Shown in pieces: positions 35,619-42,390 of a DNA stretch of 64,000 nucleotides. Position numbers and translations under genes: made by a program. The stretch is from Mycolicibacterium insubricum (GTDB taxonomy: Bacteria; Actinomycetota; Actinomycetes; Mycobacteriales; Mycobacteriaceae): positions 806,001 to 870,000 of the forward strand of contig NZ_AP022618.1 of assembly GCF_010731615.1 (NCBI RefSeq), in the 5' to 3' direction. Each line of letters starts with the position of its first letter. The first letter of the stretch is position 1. The notes under the pieces were generated by a model. It did not search any database, was not told where the DNA came from, and saw only the letters and a program-made list of their open reading frames with translations.

Positions 35619-36629
35619 GTGGCAGGTACCCAGGCTCTGCGGGTTGCCGAACTGCGCGACGGATTCGGCCGTCGCGCCCGTGATCTGCGCATATCGCTCA
35701 CCCAGGACTGCACTCTGCGCTGCCGCTACTGCATGCCCGCCCACGGCCTGCCGTCGTTGCCGACCCCGGAGCTGTTGACGGCCGAGGAGGTGTGCCGGCT
35801 GGTGGACGTCGCCGTCGATCGGCTCGGTATCGCGGAGGTGCGCCTGACCGGGGGCGAACCGCTGGTCCGCCGCGACCTGGAGCGGATCATCGCGATGATC
35901 CGCGCGCGCCACAGCGAGCTGCCGGTGGCGTTGACCACCAACGGAGTCGGCCTGGCACACCGGGCGGCGGACCTGGTGGCCGCCGGTCTGAGCCGGATCA
36001 ACATCTCGCTGGACACCGTGGACCGCGCCGCGTTCGTCGCACTGGCCCGGCGGGATCGGCTGCCCGATGTGATCGCCGGGATCGACGCGATCCGCGCCAC
36101 CGGCATCGGGCCGGTCAAGATCAACGCGGTGCTGCTGCCGGAAACCCTCTCCGGCGCGGTCGATCTGCTGCGCTGGTGCATCGACCGGGGACTGCAGCTG
36201 CGGTTCATCGAGGCGATGCCGCTGGACGCCGAGGAGACCTGGCGTCCGGACACCCTCGTCACCGCCGCGGATCTGCTGGCGGAGCTGGGACGGCACGTGG
36301 CGCTGACCCCGCTGGGACGCGACGATCCCGGAGCCCCGGCCGAACTGTGGCGGGTCGACGACGGGCCCGCGACCGTCGGGGTGATCGCGTCGATGACCCG
36401 GTCGTTCTGCGGTACCTGCGATCGCACCCGGATCACCGCCACCGGCCGGGTGCGGCCGTGCCTCTTCTCCGACGACGAGCTCGACCTGCGCGCGGTGCTG
36501 CGCGCCGGCGGGGACGACGACGCGCTGGCCGAGGCCTGGCAGGCGGTCACCGCGCGCAAATCCGCCGGGCACGATCCGGTTGCGCGCCTGCAGCATCCGC
36601 GTCGCTCGATGGGCGCCATCGGTGGTTGA
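35619..36629 (+). CDS. moaA: GTP 3',8-cyclase MoaA
   Basis: Radical SAM enzyme of 336 residues for the first step of molybdenum cofactor synthesis (GTP to 3',8-cH2GTP). The N-terminal [4Fe-4S] motif reads [23 protein letters not shown] follows. The second cluster cysteines are in [21 protein letters not shown], and the C-terminus ends in the conserved Gly-Gly (MGAIGG). GTG 35619. It is divergent from moeA and followed by repeat copy B and moaD. Confidence 0.94.
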   Translation: MAGTQALRVAELRDGFGRRARDLRISLTQDCTLRCRYCMPAHGLPSLPTPELLTAEEVCRLVDVAVDRLGIAEVRLTGGEPLVRRDLERIIAMIRARHSELPVALTTNGVGLAHRAADLVAAGLSRINISLDTVDRAAFVALARRDRLPDVIAGIDAIRATGIGPVKINAVLLPETLSGAVDLLRWCIDRGLQLRFIEAMPLDAEETWRPDTLVTAADLLAELGRHVALTPLGRDDPGAPAELWRVDDGPATVGVIASMTRSFCGTCDRTRITATGRVRPCLFSDDELDLRAVLRAGGDDDALAEAWQAVTARKSAGHDPVARLQHPRRSMGAIGG

Positions 36630-36646
36630 GAAGCAAGTGCAATCTG

Positions 36647-36727
36647 CGGGCGGTCCCGGTTTCCCCTCGGCTCCGCGGCCACTCGCTGCGCTCGCGTCCA
36701 CTCCGCCGAGCCTCGCCGAACCGCCCG
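36647..36727 (+). repeat. In-frame repeat element, copy B (81 bp)
   Basis: Element bounded by CGGGCGGT (36647-36654) and ACCGCCCG (36720-36727), 81 bp or 27 codons. It matches copy C (41206-41286, opposite strand) in 78 of 81 bases. In the moaD frame it reads GGPGFPSAPRPLAAL and then ASTPPSLAEPP, the same peptide encoded by copy C at the end of the sirohydrochlorin chelatase. It fills most of the gap between the moaA stop and the moaD core. Confidence 0.9.
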
Positions 36728-36963
36728 TGGTCACCGTCACCTACTACGCGGCGCTGGCGGACCTTACGGACTGCCGCAGCGAAACCCTCGCCGTCGCCGG
36801 AGCCACCGTGGGCGCGCTGCGGGCGGCGGTCGCCGCGGCCCATCCGGGTGCGGCGGAACTGGTCCGGGTCAGCGCGGTGCTCGACGGCGACGCGCTGCTG
36901 TGCAACGACGAGGCAGTGCTGGGGGCGACCGTGGATCTGCTGCCGCCGTTTGCGGGAGGGTGA
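36727..36963 (+). CDS. moaD: Molybdopterin synthase sulfur carrier subunit
   Basis: Ubiquitin-like sulfur carrier of 78 residues: VTVTYYAALADLTDC start, AVAGATVGALRAAV, DALLCNDEAVL, and the C-terminal FAGG whose last Gly is thiocarboxylated. The start is uncertain. GTG 36727 begins the conserved fold but has no ribosome site and coincides with the last base of repeat copy B. GTG 36637, preceded by GAGAAG, would add 30 residues, 27 of them encoded by the repeat. If so, MoaD carries a repeat-derived N-terminal extension. Confidence 0.85.
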   Translation: MVTVTYYAALADLTDCRSETLAVAGATVGALRAAVAAAHPGAAELVRVSAVLDGDALLCNDEAVLGATVDLLPPFAGG

Positions 36964-36966
36964 AAA

Positions 36967-37707
36967 ATGGCTAGGCGCAACATGTTCCGGGTATTCGCGG
37001 CGGTGATCGCGATTACCGTGCTGCTCGGCGGCGTCACCGGGTGCGGTTCGGGCGACCGGAAAACGCTGCGGGTGTTGGCCGCGGCATCGCTGGTCGACGT
37101 GATGAACACGCTGACGAGTGCCTTTCACGACGACCATCCCGAGGTGACGGTGCAGGTGGACACCGCGGCCTCCTCGGAGCTGGTGCGTCGCCTGGCCTCC
37201 GGCGCCGACGGGGACGTACTGGTCACCGCCGACACCCGCACCATGGACCAGGCCGTCGAGCAGAAGGTGGCCGCGGACCCGGTGGTCGTCGCCACCAACG
37301 TGTTGGTCATCGTTGTGCCGCAGGGTAATCCGGGGCATGTGACCGGGCTGGACTTTTTCGCCCGCCCCGGGGCGCGGTCGGTGGTCTGCGCCAGCGAGGT
37401 GCCCTGCGGGGCGGCCGCCGACGCCGCGCTCGCCGGTATCGGGGCGACGCCGCAGCCGATCAGCCGGGCGCCGGACGTGCGGGCCGCACTGGGCTCGGTG
37501 ACCCGCGGGGAGGCCGACGCCGCCCTGGTCTACGCCACCGACGCCCGCTCCGCCGGCGACAAGGTCGAGACCATCGCCATTCCCCACGCCCCGGTCAACC
37601 AGTACCCCGCGGCATCGCTGACCGACGCCGGCCGCGACTTCGTCACGCTGATGACGTCATCGCGGGGCCGCGACATCTTCACCGCCGCCGGCTTCGGCGT
37701 GCCGTGA
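36967..37707 (+). CDS. modA: Molybdate-binding lipoprotein ModA
   Basis: Periplasmic-type binding protein of 246 residues for molybdate uptake. The signal segment ends in lipobox VTGC (Cys ~26). The ModA pattern follows: LRVLAAASLVDVMNTL, DTAASSELVRRLASGADGDVLVTAD, VLVIVVPQGNP, GEADAALVYATDA. The ATG is 3 bases after the moaD stop. The stop overlaps the modB start by 4 bases (GTGA). Co-transcription with moaD is likely. Confidence 0.9.
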   Translation: MARRNMFRVFAAVIAITVLLGGVTGCGSGDRKTLRVLAAASLVDVMNTLTSAFHDDHPEVTVQVDTAASSELVRRLASGADGDVLVTADTRTMDQAVEQKVAADPVVVATNVLVIVVPQGNPGHVTGLDFFARPGARSVVCASEVPCGAAADAALAGIGATPQPISRAPDVRAALGSVTRGEADAALVYATDARSAGDKVETIAIPHAPVNQYPAASLTDAGRDFVTLMTSSRGRDIFTAAGFGVP

Positions 37708-38528
37708 ATCGGGCCCGGTGGCGGGCCGTGATCGGGGGCCCGCGCTCCGGGCTGCCCGCGCCGATGGTGCTGGTGGCCGCACTGGGCGCCGTCGTGCTGG
37801 GGGCGCCGGTGATCGCGTTGGCCGCCGCCGCGCCGTGGGCGCGGATCCCGGAGTTGCTGAGCGCGCCCTCGGCCCGGTCCGCGCTGCTGGTGTCGCTGTC
37901 GGCGGCTGGGCTGGCGACAGCGCTGGCCCTGGTTTTGGGGGTGCCGCTGGCGGCGGTGCTGGCCGGTGACCGGATGCGCGGCACCCGTTTCCTTCGTCTG
38001 CTCGTGGTTGTGCCCATGGTGCTGCCGCCGGTGGTGATCGGCGCGGCGCTGCTGAGCCTGTTCGCCCGGCGCGGCCTGATCGGGCGCTACCTGGAGGCCT
38101 GGTGGCACTGGACGCCCACCTACACCTTCGCCGGGGTGGTGATCGCCCAACTGGTGGTGGCGATGCCGTTTCTGGTGATCAGCGTGGAAGCCGCGCTGCG
38201 CGCCCGGGACCGCGACGCGGAAGAGGCCGCCTACACGCTGGGGGCGGGGCGGATGCAGACGTTCCTGCGGGTGGTAGTGCCCCAGATCCGGTCCGGCATC
38301 GTCGCCGGCGCGGTGATGTGCTTCGCCCGGGCGCTCGGTGAGTTCGGCGCCACCGTCACCTTCGCCGGAAATGTGGCCGGCGTCACCCAAACCCTGCCGC
38401 TGGCAATCTATCTGCAGTTGCAACGCGACGACGACGCGGCGATCGCGATGGCGGTCGGGTTGTTGGGGATGAGTCTGCTGGTCCTGGTGGTTATGCGGCG
38501 CCGCTGGATTCCCGCGCTCACGGCCTGA
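37704..38528 (+). CDS. modB: Molybdate ABC transporter permease ModB
   Basis: Permease of 274 residues with about six helices. The ABC-interaction loop EEAAYTLGAGRMQTFLRVV contains the EAA motif, and ARALGEFGATVTFAGN is characteristic of ModB/CysT permeases. GTG 37704 overlaps modA. No ATP-binding subunit (modC) follows; the next gene is narK. ModC must be supplied from elsewhere or the energising subunit is shared with another transporter (inference). The 160 bases after modB contain an imperfect TCTCAC/GTGAGA hairpin and the narK leader. Confidence 0.88.
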   Translation: MNRARWRAVIGGPRSGLPAPMVLVAALGAVVLGAPVIALAAAAPWARIPELLSAPSARSALLVSLSAAGLATALALVLGVPLAAVLAGDRMRGTRFLRLLVVVPMVLPPVVIGAALLSLFARRGLIGRYLEAWWHWTPTYTFAGVVIAQLVVAMPFLVISVEAALRARDRDAEEAAYTLGAGRMQTFLRVVVPQIRSGIVAGAVMCFARALGEFGATVTFAGNVAGVTQTLPLAIYLQLQRDDDAAIAMAVGLLGMSLLVLVVMRRRWIPALTA

Positions 38529-38688
38529 ACGGCCGGTTCTCACAACCGATACCGGAAGCGGTGAGAGGTAATGCTTACGTCGCGGTGACCGCCGCCGCCG
38601 GTTCCGGCAACATCGCCTTCCTAGGTTGAATATCGATCGGGCCGACCCCGACCGCGCCCACCGGCGGCGCCGATACCTGGAGGCACAT

Positions 38689-40068
38689 GTGGCAGCGAAA
38701 CGCGCACGCACCCTGACCGATTGGGATCCCGAGGATCGGAACGCCTGGGACAACGGGGGTTCGGCGATCGCCCGCCGGAACCTCGTCTGGTCGGTGATGG
38801 CCGAACACATCGGCTTCTCGGTGTGGTCGCTGTGGTCGGTGATGGTGCTGTTCATGCCGACCGAGGTGTACGGGATCTCGGTCGCCGACAAGTTCCTGAT
38901 CGCCGCCACCGCGACGTGTACCGGTGCGCTGCTTCGCTTTCCGTACTCGATGGCCACCTCCCGGTTCGGCGGCCGCAACTGGACCGTGTTCTCCGCGGCG
39001 GTGCTGTTGGTCCCGGTCCTCGCGACGGTCTGGATCCTGGCCAATCCGGGTCAGGGGCTGTGGGTGTATCTGGTGTGCGCGGCGCTGACCGGCCTGGGTG
39101 GCGGCAACTTCGCGTCGTCGATGACCAATATCAACGCGTTCTATCCCCAGCGGCTCAAGGGCTGGGCGCTGGGACTCAACGCCGGTGGCGGGAACCTGGG
39201 CGTGCCGGCCGTGCAGCTGTTGGGCCTGCTGGTGATCGCGACCGCCGGTGACCGTCAGCCGTACTGGGTGTGCGCGTTCTACCTGCTGGCGCTGGCCGTC
39301 GCCGCGATGGGCGCGGCGGTCTTCATGGACAATCTGGAGGGACCCGGGGTTGATCTGCGCGCCATGCGCGCGGCGCTGGGCAATCGGCACACCTGGGTCA
39401 TCTCGCTGCTCTACATCGGCACCTTCGGGTCGTTCATCGGGTTCTCCTTCGCGTTCGGCCAGATGCTCATGCTGAACTTCCGGGCGCACGGCCTGGACGC
39501 CGGGACTGCCGCCCTGCACACCGCGCAGATCGCCTTCATCGGTCCGCTGCTCGGCTCGATCAGCCGGGTCTACGGCGGCCGGCTGGCCGACCGGATCGGC
39601 GGGGCCACCGTGACGTTCTGGGTGTTCATCGCCATGTTCGGTGCGGCCGCGGTGCTGCTGGCCGGTGGCGGCTCGATCGCAGTGCTGTCGGTCGCGTTCG
39701 TCGCGCTGTTCGTGCTGTCCGGGCTGGGCAACGGCTCGGTGTACAAGATCATCCCGTCGGTGTTCGACGCCGCCTCGCGGTCTCTGCCGCTGGACGAAGC
39801 CGGCCGGACTGCCTACTCGCGGTCGATGTCCGGTGCGGTGATCGGCATCGCCGGTGCCATCGGCGGGCTGGGCGGTGTCGGGATCAACCTGGTGCTGCGG
39901 CAGTCGTTCCAGGCCACCGGCACCGCGACCGTCGCATTCGCCGTGTTCGCCGCCGGGTATCTGGTTGCCGCGCTGATCACCTGGCGGGCCTATGTGGCGA
40001 TGCCGGGCGGGGCGACCGGGCGTATTGCCGCCGTGTCCGACGCAGTGGGTGGGAAAATGCCTGTATGA
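38689..40068 (+). CDS. narK: Nitrate/nitrite transporter, MFS (NarK type)
   Basis: Major facilitator of 459 residues with twelve helices that imports nitrate or exchanges it for nitrite. Nitrate-porter signatures are seen in ALTGLGGGNFASSMTNINAFYP followed by LNAGGGNLGVPAVQ. A second glycine-rich one is GAIGGLGGVGINLVL near the C-terminus. GTG 38689 is chosen because GGAGG lies 6 bases upstream; the open frame starts at 38626. Its stop overlaps the nnaR start (ATGA), so transporter and regulator are co-translated. Confidence 0.9.
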   Translation: MAAKRARTLTDWDPEDRNAWDNGGSAIARRNLVWSVMAEHIGFSVWSLWSVMVLFMPTEVYGISVADKFLIAATATCTGALLRFPYSMATSRFGGRNWTVFSAAVLLVPVLATVWILANPGQGLWVYLVCAALTGLGGGNFASSMTNINAFYPQRLKGWALGLNAGGGNLGVPAVQLLGLLVIATAGDRQPYWVCAFYLLALAVAAMGAAVFMDNLEGPGVDLRAMRAALGNRHTWVISLLYIGTFGSFIGFSFAFGQMLMLNFRAHGLDAGTAALHTAQIAFIGPLLGSISRVYGGRLADRIGGATVTFWVFIAMFGAAAVLLAGGGSIAVLSVAFVALFVLSGLGNGSVYKIIPSVFDAASRSLPLDEAGRTAYSRSMSGAVIGIAGAIGGLGGVGINLVLRQSFQATGTATVAFAVFAAGYLVAALITWRAYVAMPGGATGRIAAVSDAVGGKMPV

Positions 40069-41201
40069 GTTCTGAGTCGACGGCCGGTGCGGCCTCCCCG
40101 CTGGCGGGTTTCACCATCGCCATCACCGCCGCCCGCCGATCCGAGGAGCTCGCCGCACTGCTGGTCCGCCGCGGTGCCCGGGTGCGCTCCGCGGCGGCGA
40201 TCGCGATGGTTCCGTTGGCCGACGACACCGCCCTGCGGATGGTGACCGATGCGCTGATCGACGAGCCGCCGCAGCTGTTGATCGCCACCACGGGTATCGG
40301 ATTCCGCGGCTGGATCGAGGCCGCCGAGGGTTGGGGGCAGGCCGACGCGCTGCTGGCCGCGCTGGCCGGCGCGCGGGTGATCTCCCGCGGGCCGAAGGCC
40401 ACCGGTGCACTGCGGGCCGCCGGACTGCAGGAGGAGTGGTCGCCGGCCTCGGAGTCCTCGGCGGAGGTGCTGGCGCACCTGAGCGACGGGGATCTGGACG
40501 GCAAGCGGGTCGCCGTGCAGTTGCACGGCGCGATCGAGGCGTGGGATCCCAACCCCGGGTTTCTGTCCGGCCTGCGCGAGCGGGGTGCCCAGGTGATCGG
40601 CGTGCCGGTCTACCGGTGGGAACAGCCCGCCGACACCGGCGCCTTCGACGAGTTGATCGGCGAGATCGCCGCGGGCGGCGTCGATGCGGTGACCTTCACT
40701 TCCGCACCCGCGGTGGCCTCGATGCTGTTGCGGGCGAGCGAGATCGGGGTGTCCGACGCCCTGCTGGCGGCGCTGCGCGGTCCGGTCGTCAGCTACTGCG
40801 TGGGCCCGGTCACGGCGGCCCCGCTGCTGGCCGCCGGGGTGGATCCGGTGGTGCCGGAACGGATGCGGCTGGGCGCGCTGGCCCGGCTGGTCAGCGAGGA
40901 CCTGCCGGCCCGCCGGCCGGAACTGCGGGTGGCCGGGCGCCGGGTCGGTATCCGGGCCGCCGCCGTCGTCGTCGACGGGCAGGTGCGTGAGGTGTCCGGA
41001 TCCGGACTGGTGATCCTGCGGGCGCTGGCCGCCCGGCCCGGTGATGTGGTGTCCCGGTCGGACCTGCTGGAACTGCTGCCCGTCGGCGGCACCGACCCGC
41101 ACGCCGTCGAGGTGGCCGTCGGGCGGCTGCGGACGGCACTGGGTGCCCGGGAGATCATCGGGACGGTGGTCAAACGGGGTTATCGGCTGGCCATGGACTG
41201 A
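40065..41201 (+). CDS. nnaR: Nitrate/nitrite assimilation regulator NnaR (UroS-like plus OmpR-type HTH)
   Basis: Protein of 378 residues. Residues ~15-265 have the uroporphyrinogen-III synthase fold (FTIAITAARRSEELAALL, VAVQLHGAIEAWDPNPGF, VTFTSAPAVASML). Residues ~290-375 form an OmpR/PhoB-type winged helix (LVILRALAARPGDVVSRSDLLELL, VEVAVGRLRTAL, VVKRGYRL). This architecture and the neighbours match NnaR of M. smegmatis (Rv0260c type), described as an activator of nitrate and nitrite assimilation genes together with GlnR. Its 3' end overlaps the convergent chelatase gene by 22 bases, a consequence of repeat copy C there. Confidence 0.88.
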   Translation: MSSESTAGAASPLAGFTIAITAARRSEELAALLVRRGARVRSAAAIAMVPLADDTALRMVTDALIDEPPQLLIATTGIGFRGWIEAAEGWGQADALLAALAGARVISRGPKATGALRAAGLQEEWSPASESSAEVLAHLSDGDLDGKRVAVQLHGAIEAWDPNPGFLSGLRERGAQVIGVPVYRWEQPADTGAFDELIGEIAAGGVDAVTFTSAPAVASMLLRASEIGVSDALLAALRGPVVSYCVGPVTAAPLLAAGVDPVVPERMRLGALARLVSEDLPARRPELRVAGRRVGIRAAAVVVDGQVREVSGSGLVILRALAARPGDVVSRSDLLELLPVGGTDPHAVEVAVGRLRTALGAREIIGTVVKRGYRLAMD

Positions 41202-41983
41202 GACCCGGGCGGTTCGGCGAGGCTCGGCGGAGTGGACGCGAGCGTAGCGAGTGGCCGCGGAGCCGAGGGGAAGCCGGGACCGTCCGCATTGAACCCCGCG
41301 ATCAACCCGCGACCAACCGGGCTGGTCGCCAGTTCGCACAGGGCCTCGATGACCGCCGGATGCAGACCCAGCGGCTCGGCCACCACATCGGCACCCGTGG
41401 CGTGCAGCCGGCGGGCGAACAACCCGTCGGCCAACAGGTACGACGCGATCGCCACCCGCCGGGCGCCGCCGGCCCGCAGCTCGGCGACCACGTCGGGCAC
41501 CGACGCGAACTCGCCGTGCGGAGCACCGGCGAACCCGATCCGCACCGGCGCGCCGATGCGGTCCGCGAGCAACCGTCCCGTCCGACGGATATCACTGTGC
41601 GCCAACGGATCCGAGGACCCCGCCGCGGCCAGTACCACGGCGTCGCCCGCGCGGTACCCGGCCTGGCACAACCGGTCCGCCAGTGCCTCGACGATGCCGC
41701 TACCCTGGCACAGGGCCGGCGTAACCACCGCGTTCGGGAAGTCGCGCAGCTGGGCCGGCAGATCGACGCGCACGTGGTAACCGCGGGTCAGGAAGGCCGG
41801 TACGACGGCCACCTGCGATCCACCCAGCGTGCTGAACGCCTCAGCCGGCCGCGGGCCGAGTACGTCGACGAAGCTCACCGCCACCGTCTCGCCGAGACGG
41901 GCGGATATCGCGGCCGCGAGGTCACCGATCATCGCCACCCCGCGGGTGTGCCGGGTGCCGTGCGCGACCAGCAGCACCGTCAT
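41180..41983 (-). CDS. Sirohydrochlorin ferrochelatase (CbiX/SirB type)
   Basis: Chelatase of 267 residues that makes siroheme, the cofactor of NirB. Two tandem CbiX-like halves are visible. The first has LLVAHGTRHTRGVAMI and AVVPAFLTRGYHVRVDLPAQL. The second has VVLAAAGSSDPLAHSDIRR and RVAIASYLLADGLFARRL. The native C-terminus probably lies near GRGLIAGFNA. It is followed by 27 residues encoded by repeat copy C (GPGFPSAPRPLATL, ASTPPSLAEPP) and GSQSMASR before the stop. The extension makes the gene run into nnaR on the other strand. The ATG overlaps the nirD stop by one base. Confidence 0.88.
   Translation of the reverse strand: MTVLLVAHGTRHTRGVAMIGDLAAAISARLGETVAVSFVDVLGPRPAEAFSTLGGSQVAVVPAFLTRGYHVRVDLPAQLRDFPNAVVTPALCQGSGIVEALADRLCQAGYRAGDAVVLAAAGSSDPLAHSDIRRTGRLLADRIGAPVRIGFAGAPHGEFASVPDVVAELRAGGARRVAIASYLLADGLFARRLHATGADVVAEPLGLHPAVIEALCELATSPVGRGLIAGFNADGPGFPSAPRPLATLASTPPSLAEPPGSQSMASR
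41206..41286 (-). repeat. In-frame repeat element, copy C (81 bp)
   Basis: Bounded on the + strand by CGGGCGGT (41206-41213) and ACCGTCCG (41279-41286, one change from the consensus ACCGCCCG). Length is 81 bp. On the minus strand it is 78/81 identical to copy B and encodes the same peptide in the same frame, placed at the C-terminus of the sirohydrochlorin chelatase. Part of the element lies in the 3' flank of nnaR, five bases after its stop. Confidence 0.9.
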
Positions 41984-42390
41984 CAGGACGCCGCCGCCAG
42001 CCGCGGCCGGAAACCGAACCGGATCTCCGGGGAGTTGGCCACCAGGACGGTGCCGTCGAGGTTGATCCGGGTGGCGTACACCGGGATCCGGATGCCCTCG
42101 ACGTCCAGGCAGCGGCCGTCGAGCAGACTGAACGCCTGCTTCTTCAGTGGTGAGTGCACCACCGGGAAACCGTTGCGGTCACCGACGATGCCCCGCGACA
42201 GCACCGCCGCCCGGCCGATCGGGTCGATGTTGCCGACCGCGCGCAGACTGTCGTCGGCCAGCCGGAACAGCGCCACCTGGGAGTTGTCCGGCAGCAGCAC
42301 CGCGACGCCGCGGGTGCGCTGCAGGTGTTCCATTCCGCAGGCGGCGGTCCAGTCCCGGGACCAGTGCTTGAGGTCGAAGGCCAGGGTCAT
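41983..42390 (-). CDS. nirD: Nitrite reductase small subunit NirD
   Basis: Small subunit of assimilatory NADH-nitrite reductase, 135 residues, with a Rieske-like fold that lacks the cluster cysteines and histidines. Seen are GVAVLLPDNSQVALFRLADD, VGNIDPIGRAAVLSRGIVGD, PVVHSPLKKQAFSLLDG. The ATG overlaps the nirB stop (ATGA) and the stop overlaps the chelatase start (TGATG), so nirB, nirD and the chelatase are tightly coupled. Confidence 0.92.
   Translation of the reverse strand: MTLAFDLKHWSRDWTAACGMEHLQRTRGVAVLLPDNSQVALFRLADDSLRAVGNIDPIGRAAVLSRGIVGDRNGFPVVHSPLKKQAFSLLDGRCLDVEGIRIPVYATRINLDGTVLVANSPEIRFGFRPRLAAAS

Noticed and set aside
38574..38592. AC-n9-AC match resembling a GlnR half-site before narK
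   Set aside because: Such a short pattern occurs by chance very often; without a second half-site it is not reported as a feature.
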